64,000 bases of DNA from Chloroflexota bacterium (GCA_009840355.1 VXNZ01000011.1:1-64000); one strand, 5' to 3'; numbered from the stretch's first letter, positions 23,929-33,571 are shown. A program made the numbers and translations. The notes: generated by a model from the letters alone, not told the origin.

Positions 23929-23961
23929 CCCTTTAACTCAGTCCGGAGAGGCTGGCAAGGG
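23929..23961 (+). promoter_or_regulatory. PyrR-binding anti-antiterminator hairpin
   Basis: The RNA shows the conserved PyrR loop: CAGTC (23939-23943) pairs with GGCTG around CGGAGA, above a lower stem CCCTT/AAGGG (23929-23933 with 23957-23961). The run TTTAACTCAGTCCGGAGAGG is nearly the published PyrR target consensus. When UMP is plentiful, PyrR would hold this hairpin and let the terminator form. Confidence 0.85.
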
Positions 23962-24009
23962 AGACGACGATTTTGCCGCAGTTGTGTGCCGGTTGCACGA
24001 CAGTGCTGA

Positions 24010-24639
<630 letters not shown>

Positions 24640-24698
24640 TTCTAAAGTGAAAGACTTGACCGACTTGTCGAAGGGCAAACCCTGATGGAGAGCGACTG

Positions 24699-25733
24699 AT
24701 GACGACGACAACTCGCCGCGGACCTGTGCGGCAAGCGCCGCTGCCACACACGAACGGCGCGCGACCAGCCACGCCGCGACACATCCTTGACCTGGACGAT
24801 TTCACGCGCGAAGAGATCGAGGTGGTGCTGCAGAACACGGAAGTGATGCGCGAGGTGTTGCAGCGCGACATCAAGAAAGTGCCAACGCTGCGCGGCAAGA
24901 CCATCATCACGCTATTCTACGAAGCCAGCACGCGGACGCGCGTGTCGTTCGAGCAGGCGGGCAAGATACTCAGCGCGGATGTGATAAATGTATCCGGCAG
25001 CGGGAGCAGCGTGGAAAAGGGCGAGTCGCTGTACAACACAGCGCTCACATTGCAGGCGATGAACGCGGACATCATCGTGATGCGCCACCCACACTCGGGC
25101 GCGCCGCACTTCCTATCGCGCTTCCTGAACTCTGCCGTCATCAACGCGGGCGACGGCACGCACGCGCATCCCACGCAGGCGCTGCTTGATCTGTACACCA
25201 TCCGCGAGCACTTCGGCAAAGTCGAAGGCTTGAAGGTCGTCATCGTGGGCGACTTGTTGTACAGCCGTGTGGCGCGCTCCAATCTATGGGGGCTGACGAA
25301 GATGGGCGCAGATGTAACGCTATGCGCGCCGCCAACGCTGATACCGTCCGACTTCCTAGGCGGCATCGGCAACGGCATAGAGGACGGCGCGCCCGAGCAT
25401 CCCTTCGCCGGCGTGAAAGTCGAGACGAATGTGGAACGCGCGCTCGCCGATGCCGATGTGGTGATGGCGCTGCGCCTGCAATCGGAGCGGCAGGAAGCGG
25501 GACACCTGCCCACTTTGCGCGAATACTCGCGGATGTACGGCATCACGCCGCGCCGCATGCAGCTCGCCAAGCCCGACGCGCTGGTAATGCACCCGGGGCC
25601 CATGAACGAAGGCATAGAAATCGACCCGGAAGTGGCGCACGGCGCACAGCAGGTCATCGAAGAACAGGTCACGAACGGAGTAGCTGTGCGAATGGCGCTG
25701 CTGTATGCGGCAGTTACACCGCGCGTTAGCTAA
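24699..25733 (+). CDS. pyrB: aspartate carbamoyltransferase catalytic subunit
   Basis: The 344-residue enzyme joins carbamoyl phosphate and aspartate, the first committed step of UMP synthesis. Signatures are LFYEASTRTRVSFEQ (carbamoyl-phosphate site), SSVEKGESL, VMRHPHSGAP and INAGDGTHAHPTQALLDLYT. The late motif is ALVMHPGPMNEGIEI. The first ~25 residues are an extra, polar extension. GGAGAG precedes the ATG. No pyrI regulatory subunit is present; control comes from the PyrR attenuator upstream. It lies 59 nt behind pyrR. Confidence 0.95.
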   Translation: MTTTTRRGPVRQAPLPHTNGARPATPRHILDLDDFTREEIEVVLQNTEVMREVLQRDIKKVPTLRGKTIITLFYEASTRTRVSFEQAGKILSADVINVSGSGSSVEKGESLYNTALTLQAMNADIIVMRHPHSGAPHFLSRFLNSAVINAGDGTHAHPTQALLDLYTIREHFGKVEGLKVVIVGDLLYSRVARSNLWGLTKMGADVTLCAPPTLIPSDFLGGIGNGIEDGAPEHPFAGVKVETNVERALADADVVMALRLQSERQEAGHLPTLREYSRMYGITPRRMQLAKPDALVMHPGPMNEGIEIDPEVAHGAQQVIEEQVTNGVAVRMALLYAAVTPRVS

Positions 25734-25785
25734 TATCAATGGACAGCCCTTCGACAAGCTTAGGACAGGGATAGGGAGGATAAAG

Positions 25786-26559
25786 TTGACTGAAACGCCT
25801 CGCCAAAGGGCGACCGCCATTGTTGTCCGTGACGGCCGCATATTGGTTGTGCGCGACAAGTTCAGACCCGCGTTCATGCTGCCCGGCGGCGGGATTGACG
25901 AGGGTGAATCGCCTGAAGATGCCGTAGTACGCGAACTTGAAGAGGAGACAACGCTGACCGCGACCGCTGTGCAGTATTTGTTCACGCACGACGGCAAGTA
26001 TAACCACCACTATGTCTTCAGCGTTGAGGCGGACGGCGCTGTGGACATTTCGCGTGATCCACTTGTAGTGGAATACGCTTGGTGGGGCGGTGGTCCCGAT
26101 GTACCGGTACATCCGCATGTGAACGCGATACTGCGCCGCGTGGGCATAATAGAAAGGAGAATTAGACACAGGGCTACCGCAATAGTGATTCGAAATGGCA
26201 AAGTCCTGCTCGTGAGGGAACCGCAGGATGTAGAGTTTGAATTCCCGGGCGGCGGAATTGAAGATGGCGAACTACCTGCGGATGCCGTCGAACGAGAACT
26301 GCGCGAAGAGACCGGATTGACCATGGGCAAAGCCGACTATCTCTTCGACTATTGCGATTACTGGGCAGCAGACGACCAAGACTACTTGGGACGGGTTCAC
26401 GCCGTCTTCGGCGTGAAGGCTGCCGGAGATGTCGTACTGGGCGACGAACACTGCGAATTCGCCTGGTGGGACGGCTCAGTGAAACTTCCCCTATTCGACT
26501 ATGTAGAGCCGATGTTGGAAATGCTGCAAGGAGAGAGCGAGTGGCGCACTCAGGAATGA
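25786..26559 (+). CDS. tandem NUDIX-domain protein inside the pyr operon
   Basis: Two NUDIX domains of ~120 residues are joined in one 257-residue protein. Box 1 is GGGIDEGESPEDAVVRELEE followed by ETTL, where T replaces the usual glycine; box 2 is the standard GGGIEDGELPADAVERELRE followed by ETGL. Each domain starts with RATAIVVR or RATAIVIR, so they arose by duplication. TTG 25786 is the start, with AGGGAGGA at 25773-25780. The 3' end overlaps pyrC by 19 nt, so it is truly part of the operon. A nucleotide clean-up role (for example on oxidised or excess pyrimidine nucleotides) would fit, but is inference. Confidence 0.8.
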   Translation: MTETPRQRATAIVVRDGRILVVRDKFRPAFMLPGGGIDEGESPEDAVVRELEEETTLTATAVQYLFTHDGKYNHHYVFSVEADGAVDISRDPLVVEYAWWGGGPDVPVHPHVNAILRRVGIIERRIRHRATAIVIRNGKVLLVREPQDVEFEFPGGGIEDGELPADAVERELREETGLTMGKADYLFDYCDYWAADDQDYLGRVHAVFGVKAAGDVVLGDEHCEFAWWDGSVKLPLFDYVEPMLEMLQGESEWRTQE

Positions 26560-27884
26560 TTCTCATCAAGGGCGGCAGGCTGATAGATCCGTCGCAGGAC
26601 ATGGACGGCATTTGCGACTTGCTTGTGGAAAATGGCGTGGTAAGCGGTGTGGCGCAGAACATCGCGCCGCCGGAGCACGGCGCAGTCATCGATGCTGCCG
26701 GAATGGTCGTGGCGCCCGGCTTCGTTGATGTGCACTGCCACCTGCGCGAACCGGGCTTCGAGGACAAAGAGACCATCGCATCCGGAACGCTTGCGGCGGC
26801 GCGCGGCGGCTTCACGACCGTCTGCGCGATGCCCAACACGAACCCGGCAATGGACACAGCCGCCACACTGGAGTATGTGCTTCGCAAGGCGCGCGACGAG
26901 GCGACCGTGCGCGTGCTGCCTATCGGCAGCGTAACGAAGCGCAGCGCAGGCGCGGAACTCGCGGAAATGGGCGAGCTTGCGGACGCGGGTGCTATCGGCT
27001 TCAGCGACGACGGCAACCCTATCTTCAACGCAAACATCATGCGGCAGGCGCTCGCGTACAGCTCGGCGGTAGGATTGCCCGTTATCAACCACTGCGAAGA
27101 GCCGTCGCTGTTCCATGGCGGCTCTATGAACGAAGGCTGGGTGTCCAATCGGCTCGGATTAAAAGGCATACCCAACGCATCCGAGGACATAATGGTCGGG
27201 CGCGACATTGAACTCGCGGCGCTTACGGGCGGGCGCTACCATGTGGCGCACTTGACCACGGAGGGCTCGCTCGAATTGGTGCGCCGCGCGAAGGAACGCG
27301 GCATGACGAATGTGAGCGCGGAGGTTACTCCGCATCACCTAACGATGACGGATGTTGCGGCGCTGGGCAGAACGGCGGACGGCAGCTCTATCAACTGCAT
27401 GTTTGCGCCGCTTACGCCCGCCGCCTACGACACCACGGCGAAGGTCAACCCGCCGCTGCGCGCAAAGAAGGACATGAACGCGCTGGTCGCCGGGTTGCGC
27501 GACGGAGTCATCGACTTCATCGCCACCGACCACGCGCCGCACAATTTCACCGGCAAGCAGTGCACATTCCACGAGGCGGAGTTCGGTATCAGCGTGTTCG
27601 AGACGGCGCTCGGGCAGCTGATGGAGCTGGTGCACAGCGGCGCGATAGAGCTGCCCTTGCTGATTGATAAGCTCACTGCATCGCCCGCGCGATTCCTGCA
27701 CCGCAACGACATCGGCACGCTCCGACAAGGCGCCGTAGCGGACATCACCATCATCAACCCGGATGAGGAGTGGGTTGTGGATACGGCGCAGTTCGCGTCC
27801 AAAGGCAAGAACACGCCGCTGCAGGGCGCCACCCTGCGTGGGAGAGTGCATGCGACGCTGGTTAGCGGGGAGGTGGTGCAATAG
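26541..27884 (+). CDS. pyrC: dihydroorotase
   Basis: The 447-residue enzyme closes carbamoyl aspartate to dihydroorotate, the third step of UMP synthesis. It is of the class I type: APGFVDVHCHLREPG with the HxH metal site, the metal-lysine region replaced by the GRDIELAALTG context, HVAHLTTEGSLELVR, and the late FIATDHAPH. GTG 26541 has AAGGAGAG at 26528-26535; ATG 26556 overlaps the NUDIX stop but lacks a site. It follows pyrB and the NUDIX gene and precedes carA in the same direction. Confidence 0.93.
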   Translation: MAHSGMILIKGGRLIDPSQDMDGICDLLVENGVVSGVAQNIAPPEHGAVIDAAGMVVAPGFVDVHCHLREPGFEDKETIASGTLAAARGGFTTVCAMPNTNPAMDTAATLEYVLRKARDEATVRVLPIGSVTKRSAGAELAEMGELADAGAIGFSDDGNPIFNANIMRQALAYSSAVGLPVINHCEEPSLFHGGSMNEGWVSNRLGLKGIPNASEDIMVGRDIELAALTGGRYHVAHLTTEGSLELVRRAKERGMTNVSAEVTPHHLTMTDVAALGRTADGSSINCMFAPLTPAAYDTTAKVNPPLRAKKDMNALVAGLRDGVIDFIATDHAPHNFTGKQCTFHEAEFGISVFETALGQLMELVHSGAIELPLLIDKLTASPARFLHRNDIGTLRQGAVADITIINPDEEWVVDTAQFASKGKNTPLQGATLRGRVHATLVSGEVVQ

Positions 27885-28009
27885 TGACAAACCTATCAGA
27901 TTCGGAAGTTCGCGGGGCTTTGGACAGGGTTTATGCTATAGAATCGTCGGCGCTTGACGATGAACTGATGTAAATGCAGTTGGCATCGCTGCCGGAAGAG
28001 GACTGGTAA
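27884..28009 (+). pseudogene. short broken reading frame behind pyrC
   Basis: GTG 27884 has GGGGAGGTG upstream. It reads 29 codons (TNLSDSEVRGALDRVYAIES... to DDELM), then an in-frame TAA at 27971-27973, and then continues MQLASLPEEDW to TAA 28007-28009. The small acidic design and the PEEDW end recall short antitoxin-like proteins interrupted by one nonsense codon. It could also be a real 29-residue peptide. The identity is not known. Confidence 0.3.
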
Positions 28010-28031
28010 CGCAGTAAGAAGGGTAACTCAG

Positions 28032-28673
28032 TTGGGCAGGATGAGAGGCTTGGCAAATAAAATCTGGTCGGACTACAAGACCGAGGCAATCTCGTGCGGA
28101 TTTGGTCTTCTAGTATTGGTGGCACTTGTCATTTCCTCGTATGTCACTGATCTTGACCCTAACGCCGCAGTACAGTCCTTTACCTTAGTGGTTCTGGTCA
28201 TTGTTACGATTGTATATGCAAAGGCCATTCATAAGACTTACAAGGCGACTTCGGAGCAAGTCAACACAACTAAGGAAGCAGTAAGAGTTGCTGTTGACTC
28301 AGAGCGAAATTCCTTTGCTCCGATTGTTTTGTTGACACTCCGGTCTTACGGAACAAGTGGGATAGATGCCCAATTTGAAAACATTGGTCGGGGACCTGCA
28401 TTGAATCTCTCGGTCTGGCTCGAAAAACCTGAAGACAGTTCCTTTGACTATTTAGAAAACAAAAGCAAGAAGCATAACGCCATAGTCAAAATGGGACAGT
28501 CTGTGCTCCTGAGTTGGAGCCCATTTAGTGCGCAACAGCCACTGCCTGAATACAATACTGGTTTCAGCATGGTCGCGGAATACACTGATGTCTACCTTCG
28601 GCGTTTCCAGTCGAAGATTGTAATTGCCTCACTTAAAGAGACCTTTCATTACGGTCTGGCAGAAGCTGCATAG
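28032..28673 (+). CDS. hypothetical protein with two membrane segments
   Basis: The 213-residue protein has two close hydrophobic stretches near the N-terminus (FGLLVLVALVISSYV and FTLVVLVIVTIVYAK). A helical link HKTYKATSEQVNTTKEAV follows, then a soluble C-terminal domain of ~120 residues that begins near FAPIVLLTLRSYG. No family is recognised with certainty. TTG 28032 has AAGGG 9 nt upstream; ATG 28041 is an alternative. The gene is richer in A and T than pyrC and carA on either side, so it is probably a later insertion into the operon. Confidence 0.55.
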   Translation: MGRMRGLANKIWSDYKTEAISCGFGLLVLVALVISSYVTDLDPNAAVQSFTLVVLVIVTIVYAKAIHKTYKATSEQVNTTKEAVRVAVDSERNSFAPIVLLTLRSYGTSGIDAQFENIGRGPALNLSVWLEKPEDSSFDYLENKSKKHNAIVKMGQSVLLSWSPFSAQQPLPEYNTGFSMVAEYTDVYLRRFQSKIVIASLKETFHYGLAEAA

Positions 28674-28768
28674 AAGAAGCCGAAACTCACCTAAGGATGA
28701 TTGAGCGCACAAGTCATTTTGTAAGACCTTATAATTCGCAAGAGAAATATCGGAGTACCCACAAACCA

Positions 28769-29881
28769 ATGCCAAAACCAACACCAGCCCACCTAGTTCT
28801 TGAAGACGGCTCTACTTATCGCGGGTATGCGTTTGGCGCGCAGTCTTCCGCGTTTGGCGAGGTTGTCTTTGCCACTTCCATGACCGGCTATCAGGAGATG
28901 CTGACCGACCCGTCGTTTGCCGGGCAGATTGTCGTGCCCACTTATCCGCTCATCGGCAACTACGGCATCAACTCGCGCGATGTGGAATCGCGCCGCGTCC
29001 AGGTCTCCGGCTTCGTAGTACGCGAACATAGCCTTCGCCCCAGCCATTCTCTCAGTGACATGACGCTGCACGAATACCTGCAATCCGAGGGCATCGCGGG
29101 CATTAGCGGCGTGGACACGCGCGCCATCACCCGCCGACTACGCACGCAGGGCGTGATGATGGGCGCAATCGGCGTCGGAGAGCCGCCAGAAAAGACTTTG
29201 GCGCGCCTAGAAGAAATCCCCGCTTACGGCGATCTGGACTTCGTGCGACAGGTTTCGACTGAGAGCGCATACGACTGGAACAGCCCGCTTTGGCAGCAGC
29301 CGGCCCCTGAGACCACGCGCCGCATCCTAGTCAGCGACTTCGGTTTGAAGTACAACATCCTGCGGATGCTGCGCTCTCGCGGCTGCGAAGTTGTCGCCAT
29401 GCCCGCCACCGCGTCGGCGCAGGACATACTCGCGCGCAACCCGGACGGCATCATGCTATCGCCCGGGCCCGGCGACCCTGAGCTTCTGGACTACGCCGTT
29501 GAGACGACCAAGGGGCTGCTCGGCAGGCTGCCGGTGTTCGGGATATGCCTCGGCAATCAGGTCGTCGGACGCGCGGTAGGCGGCAGCACATACAAGCTCA
29601 AGTTCGGGCATCGCGGGGCGAACCACCCAGTCAAAGACTTGCAGACAGGGCTGGTAAACATCACCGCGCAGAATCATGGTTTCGCTGTCGATCCGGACAA
29701 ACTGCCGTCAGAGGTCGAGGTTAGCCACATCAACCTGAACGACGACACCGTAGAGGGTTTGCGCCATACATCGTTGCCTGTGATGACGATACAGTATCAT
29801 TCGGAAGCGTCCCCGGGTCCGCTCGATAACGAGTATATGTTCGACAGGTTCATGGAGATGATCGACTACGCGGAGGGGTGA
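28769..29881 (+). CDS. carA: carbamoyl-phosphate synthase small subunit
   Basis: The ~370-residue subunit takes ammonia from glutamine for carbamoyl phosphate. The N-terminal domain has GEVVFATSMTGYQEMLTDPS and GISGVDTRAITRRLR. The C-terminal class I glutaminase has LSPGPGDPELL, the nucleophile C260 in GICLGNQ (the common form is GICLGHQ, so N263 replaces His), LKFGHRGANHPV and YHSEASPGP with the His and Glu. ATG 28769 is chosen because the CarA family begins there (PAHLVLEDGSTYRGYAFG); the longer frame has no homologous sequence. carB lies 3.7 kb further on, which is unusual. Confidence 0.95.
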   Translation: MPKPTPAHLVLEDGSTYRGYAFGAQSSAFGEVVFATSMTGYQEMLTDPSFAGQIVVPTYPLIGNYGINSRDVESRRVQVSGFVVREHSLRPSHSLSDMTLHEYLQSEGIAGISGVDTRAITRRLRTQGVMMGAIGVGEPPEKTLARLEEIPAYGDLDFVRQVSTESAYDWNSPLWQQPAPETTRRILVSDFGLKYNILRMLRSRGCEVVAMPATASAQDILARNPDGIMLSPGPGDPELLDYAVETTKGLLGRLPVFGICLGNQVVGRAVGGSTYKLKFGHRGANHPVKDLQTGLVNITAQNHGFAVDPDKLPSEVEVSHINLNDDTVEGLRHTSLPVMTIQYHSEASPGPLDNEYMFDRFMEMIDYAEG

Positions 29882-29978
29882 CGCGATAACTGCAAAATTT
29901 GCTATAAATCTACTATATTTCATCAGAAGATTCGTTGAAGTTAGCGACAATGAAAATAAGGCTCTGGATATAAACTAT

Positions 29979-32348
29979 ATGATGAAGATGAAACGCATTG
30001 CACTTCCGGTCATGGCTATTATTGTCGCGGTTGCATTTGCCGCCGTTGTTGGGTGGCTGGTACCGGACAACGAAGCCCAGGCGCAAACGGGTTTGCCCAC
30101 CACCCCCGCTCCCGCTAACGTGCAGGCGGTCAATGGCGCCAATCCCGGCGAGGTGGTGGTGTCTTGGGAGGCGGTGTCCGGCGCTTTGGGTTATGTCATT
30201 CGCTGGGTGGACAATGATGCTGCCTGGGACGCTCATTACGCCGGTCAGGACTGGCAGAATCTCGTCCTGACCTATAATGTTGACGGAAGCGAAACGACTA
30301 CGCACACCTTAACGGTCAGCAATCCGACTAACGGAGCAGCGCAGTACCAGTTCAGTGTAGGCAGCAAAAGCAGCCCGGGCGCAGAACCCGTAAATTGGTC
30401 GGCATGGCAGTTGCTGGAAGTAGAGGGAGACCCTGACGAAGAGGTACAGGCTCTTGACTCCGACGTCCAAGCCCTCGCCGCCGCGGTTCGTATTTCTAGG
30501 CTTGCCGGTGAGTTGGTTGCCTTGTCCGGCCCTACTACTCCTGCGATGACGCCGGACAGCATTACTCAATCTGAGACGGTGATAGACGAACATAAGGCAG
30601 ACATGGAAGCGCAACTGGCGATACTTGCCGAGGCAGCCCGCCCCGAGCGGACCGGCGAGATTACTAGATTAGTGAGAGATATGGGATCCGACGCGGATGT
30701 CATCCAGCAAGGCAGGCAGCCATTGTGGGGTTTGCTCGTTGCCGGTCTAGCAAACAGGCGGAGCGTGACTGAAGACAGCGCCATAGTAATAGTCCCTGCT
30801 ACCACCACCAGCTTAGACGACGAATTCTATGAACTGGTGGCTGATTCAGATAGTCACTCCACAGAAGAATTACTCCGCTACATACATTTGACAAATTTGA
30901 CGTCAACCTTGGATCTTGCAACCCCCACGCTCTTTGGGGCGAGTACGCAGGATAATCCTGCATTGGCAGGGCAACTCCACGAGCTATTCGATGGGAGGGC
31001 TGCCGCCGCTGCTCGGGACATTGAATATCTGCGGGAGCTTGGGGACCCCGAGTTGGATGAAGTGCTCCAACTCACTCAGGAAATGTTCGACCGCGGGCAG
31101 GGAGATAACAACCTCTTCGACGGCTTGTATCATCGACTCGCCTTGATAACACAGGAGCGAGTCTTGGTTGCTAAGGTCGCGAACGTTCAGCGCCAGTTAC
31201 TGCTTGAAGTTGACGGCATTGTGGCAGACATACAGGGCGACTCTCAACCGTCAACGGCGCCTGTGGCAGTGGCCATGGTGCCGGGGGTTACTGACAGTGA
31301 GATTAAGTTTGGGCAATCCGCCGCTTTGACGGGACCCTCGGAGGCATTAGGCAAAGGGGTGCGACTTGGCATCTTGGCCGCTTTCCACGAAGTGAATCAG
31401 GCGGGCGGCGTCAATGGCCGACAACTGACGCTTAAGACACTCAACGACCATTACGAACCCTTCTTTGCGTTTTCAGGCACGAATCAGCTGATTAATAGGG
31501 AGCGTGTATTCGGGCTGATTGGCTCAGTGGGCACGCCGACTACTCGCGCTGCGTTGCCGACGGTGGAAGCCAGCGGCGTTCCTTTCGTGGGAGCGTTCAC
31601 CGGTACGCAGTTGATCCGACGCGATGATCAGTCCAATGTGCTCAATGTGCGGGCATCCTACCACGATGAGACCGAGACTATGGTTGATTACCTAGAAGAG
31701 AATGGCAAGAACAAGGTGGCGGTGCTGTATCAGAACGACTCTTTCGGCCATGACGGGCTGGAAGGAGTTAAAAATGCGCTGGAAAAGCGGGATAGCATGG
31801 AACTGGTAGCGGCCTGGTATTACATCCGCAACACCTCTGCAGTGAAGTCGGCAGCTTATCGTATCGCCAATGCCGAGCCGGACGCTGTCATCATCATCGG
31901 TTCTTACACTCCGACGGCCGAATTCATCAAATACACGCGCCTCAGGCTTACGGATGCCCCCATCTTCATGGCGGTGTCATTCGTCAGCAGCGACGCGCTC
32001 AAGAGTCGGCTTGCGGAACTCGACCAATCCCTAGAAGACGTTTTCGTGACCGAGGTGACGCCTCCGCCCACCGATGAAAGCAACTCTCTGGTCGCCAGGT
32101 ATCGGGCCGCCCTATCCGCATACGACTCCGAGGCAGAACCCGAGTTTATCTCGCTGGAAGGCTATATGGCGGGACGTCTGGCAATCGCGCGGTTGCAAGA
32201 GTGTGGTCTTGATGTCACACGGGAGTGCTTCCTTGACGTCTTTGATGAAACCACGCTTATAGACATAGGCGGTTTTGAGCTCGAATTCGGCCCCAAGGAT
32301 AACCAAGGGTCTGACAATGTATCTCTGAGGGCAATCGCGCCCGAATAG
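29979..32348 (+). CDS. secreted fusion: FN3-like, helical sensor-like and type I solute-binding domains
   Basis: The 789-residue protein starts with a signal peptide (hydrophobic 8-28, AQAQ near 35). A fibronectin III-like domain follows (~42-150; PANVQAVN...VSWEAVSGALGYVIRW). Residues ~155-430 are mostly helical (SDVQALAAAVRISRLAGELV, VANVQRQLLLEVDGIVADIQ) and recall TorS-type periplasmic sensor bundles. From ~437 it is a Leu/Ile/Val-type binding protein (FGQSAALTGPSEALGKGVRL, GGVNGRQLTLKTLND, VAVLYQNDSFGHDGLEGV). ABC permeases and ATPases are absent nearby, so it may be a sensor or scaffold and not a transporter part. It sits between carA and carB. Confidence 0.75.
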   Translation: MMKMKRIALPVMAIIVAVAFAAVVGWLVPDNEAQAQTGLPTTPAPANVQAVNGANPGEVVVSWEAVSGALGYVIRWVDNDAAWDAHYAGQDWQNLVLTYNVDGSETTTHTLTVSNPTNGAAQYQFSVGSKSSPGAEPVNWSAWQLLEVEGDPDEEVQALDSDVQALAAAVRISRLAGELVALSGPTTPAMTPDSITQSETVIDEHKADMEAQLAILAEAARPERTGEITRLVRDMGSDADVIQQGRQPLWGLLVAGLANRRSVTEDSAIVIVPATTTSLDDEFYELVADSDSHSTEELLRYIHLTNLTSTLDLATPTLFGASTQDNPALAGQLHELFDGRAAAAARDIEYLRELGDPELDEVLQLTQEMFDRGQGDNNLFDGLYHRLALITQERVLVAKVANVQRQLLLEVDGIVADIQGDSQPSTAPVAVAMVPGVTDSEIKFGQSAALTGPSEALGKGVRLGILAAFHEVNQAGGVNGRQLTLKTLNDHYEPFFAFSGTNQLINRERVFGLIGSVGTPTTRAALPTVEASGVPFVGAFTGTQLIRRDDQSNVLNVRASYHDETETMVDYLEENGKNKVAVLYQNDSFGHDGLEGVKNALEKRDSMELVAAWYYIRNTSAVKSAAYRIANAEPDAVIIIGSYTPTAEFIKYTRLRLTDAPIFMAVSFVSSDALKSRLAELDQSLEDVFVTEVTPPPTDESNSLVARYRAALSAYDSEAEPEFISLEGYMAGRLAIARLQECGLDVTRECFLDVFDETTLIDIGGFELEFGPKDNQGSDNVSLRAIAPE

Positions 32349-32361
32349 GTAGCGCGTACCG

Positions 32362-32436
32362 GCTGACGGCGTGACCGTCAACTTCCCCGATAAGATGGCT
32401 GAATATCTGTGGTCGAAGGGGATTGGTCAAATGTGA
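32362..32436 (+). pseudogene. 3' remnant of a second glycerophosphodiesterase gene
   Basis: The 25 codons read ADGVTVNFPDKMAEYLWSKG and end IGQM-stop. They match the last codons of the intact gene downstream (DGATVNFPDKMAEYLRVKG then ISQT). The remnant begins 14 nt after the stop of the solute-binding gene, so the rest of the copy was removed when that gene arrived. The region 32437-32525 shows no further gene. Confidence 0.8.
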
Positions 32437-32525
32437 TAAATCTGAGGATCGCACATCTGGCTCACCCTCATCAAGAGAGAAGGGATAAGCGTGCGGCAAT
32501 TATGCCCACCGAAAGGAAATAGACC

Positions 32526-33281
32526 GTGCGGAAGTTCATGAATGTCGCGCACCGCGGCGCGTCTTCGTATGCGCCGGAGAACACTTTCGCCGCCTACGAC
32601 AAGGCGCTGGCGATGGGTGTGCATCATATCGAGCTCGATGTGCACCTGACGCGCGACGACCACATCGTGGTCATCCACGACGACACGGTGGACAGGACGA
32701 CGGACGCTCAAGGTAGAGTAGCGGACTTCACTCTGGCGGAACTCCGCGCGATGGACGCGGGCGGCTGGTTCGGCGCTGAATACGCAGGAGAGCGGATACG
32801 ATCGTTGGGCGAGACGCTGGAGTGCTACAAAGGTAGGCTGTACTTTCACATCGAGATAAAGCAGCGTGAGATTGCGGGCGGACTGGCGCGGCGCACGATA
32901 GACATGGTGCGCGGCTATGGCTTGACGGATAGTGTAACCATAACTTCGTTCCGCAAGGAATGGCTTGAAGAGGCAGCAGCTTACGATTCCGTCCTACCCA
33001 AGGGTTGGCTTGTGCCGATGGGACCCGTCGCGACATGGGACGACTCTATTATTGAGCAGTCGAAGGAACTCGGTCTGACACAGATATGCCCTCGCGCAGA
33101 CATAACGACACCGGACCTGGTGGATAGGATTCGCGCCGAAGGATTCGTAGTTCGCTGCCAGGGTCTGTACAACGAGGACCTTATGCGCCATGTCGTAGAT
33201 GTGGGCGCAGACGGCGCAACCGTGAACTTCCCGGACAAGATGGCGGAGTATCTTAGGGTGAAGGGTATCAGTCAGACCTAA
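32526..33281 (+). CDS. glycerophosphodiester phosphodiesterase
   Basis: The 251-residue TIM-barrel enzyme has the full GDPD signature: AHRGASSYAPENTFAAYDKA, IELDVHLTRDDHIVVIHDD, VDRTTDAQGRV and a FHIEIK strand. It hydrolyses glycerophosphodiesters to sn-glycerol 3-phosphate and an alcohol, using a divalent metal held by the E-x-D and H residues. There is no signal peptide, so it is cytoplasmic. GTG 32526 is the start, with AAAGGAAA upstream. A truncated sister copy lies 90 bp upstream. Confidence 0.9.
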   Translation: MRKFMNVAHRGASSYAPENTFAAYDKALAMGVHHIELDVHLTRDDHIVVIHDDTVDRTTDAQGRVADFTLAELRAMDAGGWFGAEYAGERIRSLGETLECYKGRLYFHIEIKQREIAGGLARRTIDMVRGYGLTDSVTITSFRKEWLEEAAAYDSVLPKGWLVPMGPVATWDDSIIEQSKELGLTQICPRADITTPDLVDRIRAEGFVVRCQGLYNEDLMRHVVDVGADGATVNFPDKMAEYLRVKGISQT

Positions 33282-33319
33282 ATGCAAATGCGTTTATAGG
33301 GACCAAGAGGACTCCAGCA

Positions 33320-33571
33320 ATGACAACGACAGATGAGATTAGATCAAATCTCAAAGTATCTTACGAATTCGAGAACGGGCGCGCCAGAACGATACACAAA
33401 GGCATTACGTTTTGGGACGGCGGAGAGGGCGAAACCAGCGCCGAAAACCCGATGCAAACCTTCGACGCAATGGTGTATGAGTTGCTGGGCGCAGAAGAAT
33501 TCTGGTCGGACCAGTACGAAATCAAGGGGATAAAAATCACAGTTGAAATAGAGGAATCGAGAAAGCAGTGA
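33320..33571 (+). CDS. hypothetical 83-residue protein coupled to carB
   Basis: The small soluble protein ([20 protein letters not shown]..., ending [12 protein letters not shown]) is acidic and has alternating beta-like strands. GAGGA lies 8 nt before the ATG. Its TGA overlaps the GTG start of carB as GTGA, so translation of carB probably depends on it. No family is recognised. Confidence 0.65.
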   Translation: MTTTDEIRSNLKVSYEFENGRARTIHKGITFWDGGEGETSAENPMQTFDAMVYELLGAEEFWSDQYEIKGIKITVEIEESRKQ

